Shown here in pieces: positions 55,224 through 62,276 of a DNA stretch of 64,000 bases (position 1 is its first letter; each line of letters starts with the position of its first letter). Position numbers and translations under genes: made by a program. Below the pieces are notes generated by a model. It saw only the letters and a program-made list of their open reading frames with translations. It did no database searches and was not told the origin of the DNA. Source of the stretch: JAFKFJ01 sp963786445. GTDB taxonomy: Bacteria > Pseudomonadota > Alphaproteobacteria > Acetobacterales > Acetobacteraceae. The stretch lies in the NCBI GenBank assembly GCA_963786445.1, contig CAWAZU010000008.1, forward strand, positions 248,001-312,000. Direction: 5' to 3'.

Positions 55224-55733
55224 ATGACACCCGTGCGTCACGTGCCGGCTCAGGACATCACCGCCACGGCGTTTGCGTCATTCGGCCGCCTGCTCGATGA
55301 GCCCGGCGCGACGGCGCGCCGGGACTTCGCCGCGGCCGTGGTAAATCGGCGCCCAGCGGCAAGGGCAAACCTGGCGCTCGTGCGGGCGCCGCAGGCGCCC
55401 TCCCGCGTCGAGGTGCGCGAGATGGAGCGCCATCCCTTCTCGACCCAGGCATTCTTTCCCCTTGACGTGGCGGAGTACCTGGTGATTGTCGCGCCCGACG
55501 ATGGTGCCGGGGCGCCCTTGCTGGAAGGCGTTGCCGCGTTCCGGGTGCGGGGGACGTACGGGATCAGCTACGATATCGGCGTCTGGCATTGCGGCATGAC
55601 GACGCTCAAGGGCGCCGGCCTGTTTGCCGTGCTGGTGTTCCAGGACGGATCGCGCGACGATACCCAGCTTTGCCGTGTCGAGCCGTTTCTGGTTTCGTGC
55701 AGCGACGGCATGGCCCCGGCCGGACGCGAATGA
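55224..55733 (+). CDS. allA: Ureidoglycolate lyase-like protein (AllA family)
   Basis: This 169-residue cupin-like protein fits the AllA family. It has ATAFASFGRLLDEP near the N-terminus, the conserved EMERHPFSTQAFFPL, EYLVIVAPDDG and YDIGVWHCGMTTLKG with the family's WH motif. AllA enzymes split ureidoglycolate into urea and glyoxylate in the last step of allantoin breakdown. The ATG at 55224 gives a normal length; an upstream ATG at 55173 adds 17 residues. As the last gene of the plus-strand catabolic run it suggests that the pathway ends in a ureido acid. Assignment is by family, not proven substrate. Confidence 0.85.
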   Translation: MTPVRHVPAQDITATAFASFGRLLDEPGATARRDFAAAVVNRRPAARANLALVRAPQAPSRVEVREMERHPFSTQAFFPLDVAEYLVIVAPDDGAGAPLLEGVAAFRVRGTYGISYDIGVWHCGMTTLKGAGLFAVLVFQDGSRDDTQLCRVEPFLVSCSDGMAPAGRE

Positions 55734-55761
55734 TCGCGCGCCGGTGCGGCCGGCACGCGCC

Positions 55762-56793
55762 TCAGGCGGGAACCGAACCGGCGCCGAGAGCGGCCTGAAA
55801 CGCGGCGAAGGATCGTTCGATATCGTCGCGCGCGAGGTCGCGCACGATGAACACCAGTCTGGATTGCTGCCAGTCCTCGGGCCAGGCGTCGAGATGCACC
55901 GGCGAATGCACGAGGTGCTGCACGGCGTTCACCACCACCGGCCCGATCGCGTCGGTGACACGCAGCAGGCCCTTGACCCGCAGCACATCGGCGCCGTGCG
56001 CGTGCAGCAGCAGAGTGAACCAGACGGCGAACACGTTCCAATCGATGCGGGCATCGAAGTCCAGCGCGAAGGCATGGATGCGCGCGTCGTGCCGATTGAC
56101 GCTGCGGTCGTGGCTGTCCTGCGCCGCTACCGTCTCCGCAACCAACCGGCCGGCGGTCGCGGCCGCACGGATGTTGTCGCCGGAGGCCAGCTCGGCCAGC
56201 AGCAGTGCGGCCGGCGGCGGGGCATTCGCCGAATGCCATCGTTGCGCCACGGGATTCAGCCGTGCGAGCCGCCCCTCCAGGGCGCGTGTCTCGGCTGGCG
56301 CGGCGAGGTCCGTCTTGGTAATGACGATGCGGTCCGCCAGCGCCGCCTGCTTGACCGATTCCGGCTGCCGATCGAGCTGCCCGGCACCGTTCACCGCGTC
56401 GACGGTGGCGAGCACGCTGCCGAGACGGAAATGGTGCCGGATCTGCGGTTCGTGCAGGATCGTGCCGAGCACCGGCGTCGGGTCCGCCAGACCCGTGGTC
56501 TCCACCACCAGGCGCGTGAACGTCGCCTCGCCGCGCTCGTGGCGCGCATACAGGCCGCGGATGGCTTGCGCGAGGTCGCCGCGAATGGTGCAGCAGATGC
56601 AGCCGGATTGCATCAGCAGCACCTCGCCGCGCACGTCGGCAATCAGGTGGTGATCGAGACCGATCTCCCCGAACTCGTTGACCAGCACAGCACAGTCGGC
56701 GAATTCCGGGCTGCTCAGCACATGCCGCAGCAGCGTGGTCTTGCCGGAGCCGAGGAAGCCGGTGAGCACATGCACGGGGATCCGCCCGGTCAT
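55762..56793 (-). CDS. CobW-family metal-chaperone GTPase
   Basis: This 343-residue G3E GTPase has a P-loop GFLGSGKTTLLRHVL, the family metal-binding motif GCICC near residue 64, NEFGEIGLDHHLI, the guanine-specificity TKTDLA, and a CobW C-terminal domain (about residue 230 onward). Such proteins load zinc, cobalt or other metals into enzymes. The start overlaps the stop of the 104-residue gene upstream (ATGA). In this setting the client could be the zinc hydantoinase or the deacetylase of the same region, an inference from context. Confidence 0.93.
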   Translation of the reverse strand: MTGRIPVHVLTGFLGSGKTTLLRHVLSSPEFADCAVLVNEFGEIGLDHHLIADVRGEVLLMQSGCICCTIRGDLAQAIRGLYARHERGEATFTRLVVETTGLADPTPVLGTILHEPQIRHHFRLGSVLATVDAVNGAGQLDRQPESVKQAALADRIVITKTDLAAPAETRALEGRLARLNPVAQRWHSANAPPPAALLLAELASGDNIRAAATAGRLVAETVAAQDSHDRSVNRHDARIHAFALDFDARIDWNVFAVWFTLLLHAHGADVLRVKGLLRVTDAIGPVVVNAVQHLVHSPVHLDAWPEDWQQSRLVFIVRDLARDDIERSFAAFQAALGAGSVPA

Positions 56794-57104
56794 CGCGCTC
56801 TGCGCGCCGCGATGCGCGAGATCAGGTCGGGGTCGAGCGGGTCGATCGGGCGGCCGAGCATGCGCCCCGCCGCCTCCCAGACCTGCGGGAGCTGATCGAC
56901 GATCTCGCGCCGCCCGGTCGGACCGGAAAGAACGAAGGCGGCGCCCTGCCAGTCATCAAGGCGCATGGCGAAGGCGGCGAGCACCGCGTTGGCCATGCGC
57001 ACACGGGCGAGCCGCTCGGCGCGGCGCGTCTGGCCAGCCCCGAACAGCGGCACCCGTGTCGACCAGTGTTCCTCGCCGCCGAGGCTGCCACACAGCGCGC
57101 ACAC
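56790..57104 (-). CDS. Small CxxC protein coupled to CobW GTPase, function unknown
   Basis: This 104-residue protein starts with a Cys-x2-Cys motif and histidine nearby (MCALCGSLGGEEHWS), followed by an arginine-rich helical middle (RRAERLARVRMANAVLAAF) and a hydrophobic strand region (AAFVLSGPTGRREIVDQL). It has no family I can name. The Cys/His start looks like a metal site, and its overlap with the CobW gene suggests a joint role in metal delivery. It lies 15 bases after the deacetylase gene, so the three form one unit. Confidence 0.75.
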   Translation of the reverse strand: MCALCGSLGGEEHWSTRVPLFGAGQTRRAERLARVRMANAVLAAFAMRLDDWQGAAFVLSGPTGRREIVDQLPQVWEAAGRMLGRPIDPLDPDLISRIAARRAR

Positions 57105-57119
57105 GACCGGCGGTGCGCC

Positions 57120-58004
57120 TCAGCCCTTCTTGCGCGGCACGCGGCGCGCGAAGTCGTCCACCATCTCGTTCATGGTGACGAAGCGGACGCCCGGGTGCCG
57201 GATCATGTAGCCGTACAGGCGCTCCAGCATCATCAGCACCTGCGGGCGGCCGGAGACGTCCGGATGGATGGTGATCGGGAAGACGGCGTAGTCGTATTCC
57301 CGGTACACCCAGTCGAACTGATCGCGCCAGAGCTGCTCGATGTCGTGCGGGTTGACGAATCCGAAGCTGTTGGGCGCCTTCTTGATGAACATCATCGGTG
57401 GCAGGTCGTCGAGATACCAGCTGCCCGGGATCTCGATCAGGTCGGTCTCGCGGCCGCGCTTCAGCGGCACCATCCACTCGCTGGCCTTCTTCGAGTAGTC
57501 GATCTTGGTCCAGCGGTCGCCCACGCGCACGTAGTAGGGCTGGTGATCGTGGTGCATCAGGCTGTGGTCGTATTTGAAGCCGTTCTTCAGCAGCAGTTCG
57601 TTAGTGATCGGGCTGAACTCCCACCACGGCGCGACATAGCCGGTCGGCCGTTTGCCGCTAAGCTTGGTGACCAGCTCGATGCATTTCTCCAGGACCTCTT
57701 CTTCCTGGGCGGGGGTCATCGCGATCGGATTCTCGTGGCTGTAGCCATGGACGCCGATCTCATGGCCGGCCGCGGCGACCGCCTGCATCTGCTCGGGAAA
57801 GGTCTCGATCGAGTGGCCGGGGATGAACCAGGTGGTCTTGATGCCGAAGCGGCGGAACAGTTCGACGAGGCGCGGCGAGCCGACTTCGCCGGCAAACAGG
57901 CCTCGTGAAATGTCGTCCGGCGAATCCTCGCCGCCATAGGAGCCGAGCCAGCCTGCGACCGCGTCCACATCGACGCCGAACCCGCACAGAATTTCCTTCG
58001 CCAT
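57120..58004 (-). CDS. NodB-type polysaccharide deacetylase family protein (PuuE-allantoinase-like)
   Basis: This 294-residue protein has a NodB-homology fold. The metal/catalytic Asp pair lies in GFGVDVDAVAGW, the metal histidines in GVHGYSHENP, the motif RPTGYVAPWWEFSP follows, and PITIHPDVSGRP forms the late histidine region. Members near ureide genes often act on small cyclic amides (PuuE-type allantoinase) rather than polysaccharides. The ATG at 58004 follows AGGAGAGG. It is the first gene of the deacetylase-CxxC-CobW unit. A role in opening a cyclic ureide is suggested by its neighbours, not by sequence alone. Confidence 0.87.
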   Translation of the reverse strand: MAKEILCGFGVDVDAVAGWLGSYGGEDSPDDISRGLFAGEVGSPRLVELFRRFGIKTTWFIPGHSIETFPEQMQAVAAAGHEIGVHGYSHENPIAMTPAQEEEVLEKCIELVTKLSGKRPTGYVAPWWEFSPITNELLLKNGFKYDHSLMHHDHQPYYVRVGDRWTKIDYSKKASEWMVPLKRGRETDLIEIPGSWYLDDLPPMMFIKKAPNSFGFVNPHDIEQLWRDQFDWVYREYDYAVFPITIHPDVSGRPQVLMMLERLYGYMIRHPGVRFVTMNEMVDDFARRVPRKKG

Positions 58005-58248
58005 GTTCCTCTCCTTGTGCAGTCTCCAGCAGCACCGTCCGGTCCCCGCGCCCGGCAGCCCCACCGCAATCGCTTCGCACACGCCGGCCAGCACGGCAAG
58101 CGGTGCGTTGTCGAGGTGAAGGTGTCGATGCGATCGGCATGCGTTATCGCGCCGTGTGGTCGGCGTGCCGCGGCGGCGGCCGACGGTTCCTCAACGGGAA
58201 AGCTGTCCACCGAACGGGTCAACTCCAGCCTGATCGCTGTCGGCCGGC

Positions 58249-58704
58249 TTACCCGCGCTGGCGGCCGGGGAACGGGCGACCGGCCCAGCCTTCGGTCAGC
58301 GGCGCAAGATAGTAGAAGGTGATCGTGCGGGACTCGAAAAGCCAGCGTCCGCCGACCCTCTGCAAGACGTCATCGTAGTGCCCCGCGGAGACGTAGGAGA
58401 CGCCGTTGACGGCGGACAGGTATTCCAGGGTGATGCGCCCCGTGGCGGTGTCGCCGGCGAGCTCCACCGTCGCGTTTGTGCAGAAGTGATAGTATTCCGG
58501 CGTCGCCGCCGCGAACCGCTCGAAGAACGCGCGCAGCGCCGGCCTGCCCTGCACCGTTTCCAGGCCGCTGAACCGGCCGTCCTCGGTGAACAGCTCGACG
58601 AACTCATCCCAGTGCCGATCATCCAGCAAATGGCAGTAGCGCGCCCTGAGCTGGGCAATCGCCTGCTCATCCTCAAGCCGGCGGATACGGTCCTCGAGCG
58701 TCAT
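58249..58704 (-). CDS. SnoaL/NTF2-like protein
   Basis: This 151-residue protein has the NTF2-like cone fold pattern of SnoaL-like and ring-hydroxylating-dioxygenase beta-type proteins. The N-terminal helices are EDRIRRLEDEQAIAQLRARY, then HLLDDRHWDEFVELFTEDGR, GRPALRAFFERF, and C-terminal strands ending WLFESRTITFYYLAP. Members act as isomerases, hydrolases or small subunits; function here is unknown. The start at 58704 has GGAGGAGG upstream. It is divergent from the IclR gene, with the shared motif 58791-58827 between them, so it probably belongs to the same regulon. Confidence 0.85.
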   Translation of the reverse strand: MTLEDRIRRLEDEQAIAQLRARYCHLLDDRHWDEFVELFTEDGRFSGLETVQGRPALRAFFERFAAATPEYYHFCTNATVELAGDTATGRITLEYLSAVNGVSYVSAGHYDDVLQRVGGRWLFESRTITFYYLAPLTEGWAGRPFPGRQRG

Positions 58705-58790
58705 CGGTTGCGCCTCCTCCTGCGCGGTGCCGCGGCGGTGTCGTGCCGCTGCCCGCTTGCCTCCGCCCGGCTCGGCGGCCCATAGTGCGC

Positions 58791-58827
58791 GTCCGAGGAC
58801 CGGACATCCGTGGCCGACAGCGGACAC
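58791..58827. promoter_or_regulatory. Candidate IclR operator, copy 1
   Basis: GTCC-N7-GGACATCCG-N8-AGCGGACAC lies between the divergent SnoaL-like and IclR starts. The same arrangement with identical spacing recurs at 61366-61402. It contains an inverted GTCC/GGAC pair and two GGACA blocks 20 bases apart. Confidence 0.65.
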
Positions 58828-58880
58828 CACCCCGCCGTTCGGGTCAAGAGGGAGGCCGCGGCAGAACCCTGGGGAGCCAG

Positions 58881-59678
58881 ATGGCAAGCCAGCACCGCGT
58901 CGACGTTGCCGTCGCCGCAAGAACGCCCGAGTTCGTCTCCGCGCTCGACCGCGGACTGACCGTGCTGACCTGCTTCGGCACCGGTCGGCGCAGCATGACC
59001 CTGTCGCAGGTCGCCACGGCGGCCGGCCTTTCCCGCGGCACGGCGCGCCGCTTTCTCCTCACCCTGCAGGCGCTCGGCTACGTTGACGGCGACGGGAAGT
59101 GGTTCTGCCTCACGGCGAAGGTGCTGCAACTGGCGACCGCCTACCTGTCCTCCAACGGACTGGCCGAACTGGCCCGGCCGGTGATCCGCCGCGTCACCGA
59201 GCAAGTCGGCGAGTCCTCGTCACTGGCGGTGCTGGATGGCGCCGACATTGTCTACATCGCGCGCGTCGAGACGCGGCGCATCTTCTCCTCCGGCCTGGAT
59301 CCCGGCGCGCGTCTGCCGGCGCACTGCACCTCGCTGGGGCGGGTCCTGCTGGCCGCACTTGAACCGGGGCAACTCGAAGAATGGCTGCGGGAGCGCAGCC
59401 TGACCGCCCTGACGCCACGCACTGTGACCGACCCGGTGCGGCTGCGCGCCAAGCTGAACGAGGTCCGCCAGCAGGGCTATGCCCTGATCGACGGCGAAAT
59501 CGAGATCGGCATCCGCTCCATCGCGGTGCCGGTGATCGACGGGCGCGGTCGCACGGTCGCGGCGCTCAACGTCGGAACGCTCGCCGCGCGTGTCTCGCTG
59601 GAGCACATGCGCCGCGAGTTCCTGCCCGTGCTGCGCGTCGCCGCCCGCGAGATCGGCGCGGCGGCCCAGGGAATCTGA
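58881..59678 (+). CDS. IclR-family transcriptional regulator (PcaR/PobR-like)
   Basis: This 265-residue regulator has an N-terminal winged helix (MTLSQVATAAGLSRGTARRF, then LLTLQALGYVDGDG) preceded by the PcaR-like lead FVSALDRGLTVLTCF, and a C-terminal IclR effector domain (SSSLAVLDGADIVYIARVE, RLPAHCTSLGRVLLAAL). The branch typically controls beta-ketoadipate pathway genes. The ATG at 58881 follows GGGGAG. It converges on the muconolactone-isomerase gene with a one-base gap and most likely regulates the surrounding catabolic genes through the repeated operator. Confidence 0.94.
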   Translation: MASQHRVDVAVAARTPEFVSALDRGLTVLTCFGTGRRSMTLSQVATAAGLSRGTARRFLLTLQALGYVDGDGKWFCLTAKVLQLATAYLSSNGLAELARPVIRRVTEQVGESSSLAVLDGADIVYIARVETRRIFSSGLDPGARLPAHCTSLGRVLLAALEPGQLEEWLRERSLTALTPRTVTDPVRLRAKLNEVRQQGYALIDGEIEIGIRSIAVPVIDGRGRTVAALNVGTLAARVSLEHMRREFLPVLRVAAREIGAAAQGI

Positions 59679-59679
59679 C

Positions 59680-59955
59680 TCAGATCGCCGACGGGTGCCG
59701 CGCGAGCGGCGTCACCGCGATGTCCATGAACGGAAACAGCGGCAGCGAGGACAGCAGGGCGTGCAACTCGTCGGCGTCCGCGACGTCAAAGATCGAGATG
59801 TTGGCGTAGCGGCCGGCAATGCGCCAGAGGTGCGGCCACTTGCCGCGGCGCTGGATCTCCTGCGCCAGCGCCTTCTCGCGCGACCTGATCTCGTTCGCCT
59901 GCTCGGCCGGCATGTCATGGGGGAGGCGGACCTCCATACGCACGTGGAACAGCAT
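59680..59955 (-). CDS. catC: Muconolactone delta-isomerase-like protein
   Basis: This 91-residue protein matches the muconolactone isomerase family in length and pattern: LFHVRMEVRLPHDMPAEQAN, REKALAQEIQRRGKWPHLWR, and NISIFDVADADELHALLSSL with LPLFPFMDIAVTPL at the end. CatC shifts the double bond of muconolactone to form 3-oxoadipate enol-lactone. The start overlaps the stop of the CoA-transferase B gene (TGATG), so it is the last gene of the pcaI-pcaJ unit. No cycloisomerase or ring-cleavage dioxygenase is present in the window, so the substrate may be a substituted muconolactone. Confidence 0.88.
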   Translation of the reverse strand: MLFHVRMEVRLPHDMPAEQANEIRSREKALAQEIQRRGKWPHLWRIAGRYANISIFDVADADELHALLSSLPLFPFMDIAVTPLARHPSAI

Positions 59956-60620
59956 CAGCGTTGTCCTCCATCGTCGTTCTGGATCGGCAGCAGGGTTGCG
60001 CCGGTGCGGTCCTGCAACGCGGCGAAGTCGATGCCGGGCGCCATCTCGCGGACCCGGAATCCCTCCGGCGTCACGTCGATCACCGCAAGGTTGGTATAGA
60101 CGCGCCTGACCGTGCCGGGTGCGGTCAGCGGATAGCTGCACCGATGCACGAGGCGCGGGCGGCCGTCGCGCGTCGTATGTTCCATCAGCACCCAGAGGCG
60201 CCGCGCGCCGATCGCCAGGTCCATCGCCCCGCCGATCGCCGGCGCCGCGTCGTTCAACGACGTGGTCCAGTTGGCGATGTCGCCGTCCTGCGCCACCTGG
60301 AAGGCCCCGAGCACGCAAAGATCGAGGTGCCCGCCGCGGATCATCGCGAAGCTGTCGGCATGGTGGAAATAGCTTGCGCCCGGCAGCAGCGTGACCGGCT
60401 GCTTGCCGGCGTTGATCAGCCACGGATCGGCCTGCCCGGCGGCCGGCGCGGGGCCGATCCCGAGCACGCCGTTCTCCGAATGGAAGATCACCTCGCGGCC
60501 ATCGGGCACATGGTCGGCAACCATGGTCGGCAAACCGATGCCGAGATTGACGTACCAGCCTTCCGGGATGTCACGCGCGAGACGCGCCGCCATCTGCGTC
60601 CGCGTCATGCCCGCGCTCAT
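59955..60620 (-). CDS. pcaJ: 3-oxoacid (3-oxoadipate) CoA-transferase subunit B
   Basis: This 221-residue subunit has the catalytic glutamate in FHSENGVLGIGP near residue 50 and the conserved WYVNLGIGLPTMVADHVP at the N-terminus. The second landmark is GGAMDLAIGARRLWVLMEHT. It transfers CoA from succinyl-CoA to a 3-oxo acid together with subunit A. It starts in an ATGA overlap with pcaI behind GGAGG. Neighbouring isomerase and lactonase genes suggest 3-oxoadipate or a methyl derivative as the acceptor; acetoacetate is an alternative. Confidence 0.93.
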   Translation of the reverse strand: MSAGMTRTQMAARLARDIPEGWYVNLGIGLPTMVADHVPDGREVIFHSENGVLGIGPAPAAGQADPWLINAGKQPVTLLPGASYFHHADSFAMIRGGHLDLCVLGAFQVAQDGDIANWTTSLNDAAPAIGGAMDLAIGARRLWVLMEHTTRDGRPRLVHRCSYPLTAPGTVRRVYTNLAVIDVTPEGFRVREMAPGIDFAALQDRTGATLLPIQNDDGGQR

Positions 60621-61300
60621 GCTACCTCCGCCGTCGCCGTCACCTGCACCACGCAATCGACGAAAATGCCGGGCGTGACGATCGCCTCCGGCGAGAGCGC
60701 GCCGAGTTCCACCAGATGGGCCGTCTGGGCGATCGTCCGCCGCGCGGCCATCGCCATGATCGGATTGAAGTTCCGGCCGGTGGCCCGGTAGGTAAGATTG
60801 CCCCAGCGATCGGCCTGCCACGCCTCGATCAGCGCCACGTCGCCGGAGAGCGCGTATTCCAGGACGTAGCTGCGTCCGCCGATCTGCCGCGTTTCCTTGC
60901 TTTCGGCCATCACGGTGCCGATGCCGGTCGGCGTATAGAAGGCGGGAATGCCGGCGCCGGCCGCGCGCAGTCGTTCCGCCAGCGTGCCTTGCGGCACGAT
61001 TTCCAGTTCCACTTTGCCGGCCTTGTACAGTTCCTCGAACACCGACGCGCCGGCGCCGCCGCGCGGAAAGCTGCACACGACGCGCCGGACCTGTCCGGCG
61101 GCCAGCAGCCGGGCCAGCCCCACCTTGCCCGCGCCGGCGTTGTTCGCAACGATGGTCAGGTCGCGGACGCCGAGTTCGATCAGCCCCTCCACCAGCGCAT
61201 TCGCCTGGCCGACCGCGCCGAAGCCGCCGAGCAGCACAACCGCGCCGTGCGCGATGCCGTCCAGTGCCTCCGCTACCGAGCGCACCGTCTTGTCGATCAT
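60617..61300 (-). CDS. pcaI: 3-oxoacid (3-oxoadipate) CoA-transferase subunit A
   Basis: This 227-residue subunit has the SDF/CoA-transferase start VVLLGGFGAVGQANALVEGL, the block TIVANNAGAGKVGLARLL, the CoA-binding region GGAGASVFEELYKAGKVELE and FYTPTGIGTVMAESKE. It pairs with subunit B. The ATG at 61300 follows AGGAGC and opens the minus-strand unit pcaI-pcaJ-catC. The promoter region is shared with the divergent enol-lactonase gene and carries the candidate IclR site. Confidence 0.93.
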   Translation of the reverse strand: MIDKTVRSVAEALDGIAHGAVVLLGGFGAVGQANALVEGLIELGVRDLTIVANNAGAGKVGLARLLAAGQVRRVVCSFPRGGAGASVFEELYKAGKVELEIVPQGTLAERLRAAGAGIPAFYTPTGIGTVMAESKETRQIGGRSYVLEYALSGDVALIEAWQADRWGNLTYRATGRNFNPIMAMAARRTIAQTAHLVELGALSPEAIVTPGIFVDCVVQVTATAEVA

Positions 61301-61322
61301 GCTCCTGCCGCCATCGTCCCAT

Positions 61323-61366
61323 TCACTGCCGGAGTGGTCGAATGTCACTGCCGGAGTGGTCGAATG
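61323..61366. repeat. Tandem 22-bp repeat in the pca promoter region
   Basis: A 22-base unit (begins TCACTGCCGG, ends GTCGAATG) is repeated twice without gap, 61323-61344 and 61345-61366, with no mismatch. It lies between the pcaI start and the candidate IclR site, and 22 bases is two helical turns. Confidence 0.7.
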
Positions 61367-61402
61367 TCCGGTTCGTGGACATCCGAGCAGCGTAGCGGAC
61401 AC
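61366..61402. promoter_or_regulatory. Candidate IclR operator, copy 2
   Basis: GTCC-N7-GGACATCCG-N8-AGCGGACAC lies between the divergent pcaI and enol-lactonase starts, matching 58791-58827 in all fixed positions and spacings. The left half is also the perfect palindrome ATGTCC-N7-GGACAT. Confidence 0.7.
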
Positions 61403-61453
61403 GACTCGCGAGGCTTCGTCAACCGTGATATCGCTGCGGCAGGGAGAGGACGC

Positions 61454-62242
61454 ATGATGCAGTGGGTCGAGGTGAATGGTGGCAGTCTGCGCTACGAGCT
61501 GACCGGCCAAGGCGACGCCACGCTCGTGCTGGTGCATGAAATGGGCGGCACGCTGGAGAGCTGGGATCACGTCCTGCCCGCGCTCGCCCGCAGCCGCCGC
61601 GTGCTGCGCTATGACGTGCGCGGCGCCGGCGCGTCCAGCAAGCTCCGCGGCACCGCCGATCTCGACCAGCTGGTCGAGGATTTGCGGGCGCTGCTCGACG
61701 TGGTGGGCATCGCCGGGCCGGTGGCGCTCGCCGGCTGCGCCGTCGGCGGCGCGATCGCCGTCCGGTTCGCAGCCCGGTTCGGCGCGCGCGCCCTGGTCGC
61801 GATGGCGCCGGCCCTGGGTGTGGCGCCGGAGCGGCGGCAGGCCACGCTGGAACGCGCACGCCGCGCCGAGGAACAAGGCATGGCGCCCGGCATCGATGCG
61901 CTGCTGGACGCGACCTGGCCGGCGCCGCTGCGCACCGACATGGCGCGGTTCCGGTCGTACCGGGCAACCTTGCTGGCCAATGACCCATACAGCTTCGCCG
62001 CGACCAACCGCATGCTGGCAGGGCTGGACATGACCGCCGACTGCGCGGCGATCGCCTGCCCGACGCTGCTGCTGGCGGGAAGGTTCGACCAGTTGCGTCC
62101 GCCGCAACTGATCGAGCCGCTGACCGGCCGCATCACGGGTGCCCGGTTCGCGGCGCTGGACAGCGGGCATTTCATGGCGGTGCAGACGCCCGGCCCGGTC
62201 GCCGCCCAAATTGACGGATTTCTCGTGGAGTTCGGTGCCTAG
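61454..62242 (+). CDS. pcaD: Alpha/beta hydrolase, 3-oxoadipate enol-lactonase-like, nucleophile position altered
   Basis: This 262-residue alpha/beta hydrolase resembles PcaD: a leading NGGSLRYELTGQGD, oxyanion region LVLVHEMGGTLESWD, and RRVLRYDVRGAGASS. The acid and histidine of the triad are visible in LLAGRFDQLRPP and LDSGHFMAVQTP. The nucleophile elbow, normally G-x-S-x-G, reads GCAVGG, with alanine where serine belongs and cysteine before it, so classical catalysis is questionable. It starts at the ATG behind GGGAGAGGA, divergent from pcaI, and is followed after 34 bases by the MBL-fold gene. The role is hydrolysis of an enol-lactone if active. Confidence 0.82.
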   Translation: MMQWVEVNGGSLRYELTGQGDATLVLVHEMGGTLESWDHVLPALARSRRVLRYDVRGAGASSKLRGTADLDQLVEDLRALLDVVGIAGPVALAGCAVGGAIAVRFAARFGARALVAMAPALGVAPERRQATLERARRAEEQGMAPGIDALLDATWPAPLRTDMARFRSYRATLLANDPYSFAATNRMLAGLDMTADCAAIACPTLLLAGRFDQLRPPQLIEPLTGRITGARFAALDSGHFMAVQTPGPVAAQIDGFLVEFGA

Positions 62243-62276
62243 GCGTCGGCCCGCGTGCGGCAGGAGGGAAGAATCG

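Noticed and set aside
58017..58322. A 101-codon plus-strand frame between the deacetylase and SnoaL-like genes.
   Set aside because: It is low complexity, without a ribosome binding site or domain, and overlaps the SnoaL-like gene end antisense.
61323..61366. Tandem 22-bp repeat considered as a CRISPR remnant.
   Set aside because: There are no spacers between the units, only two copies, and no cas genes nearby.
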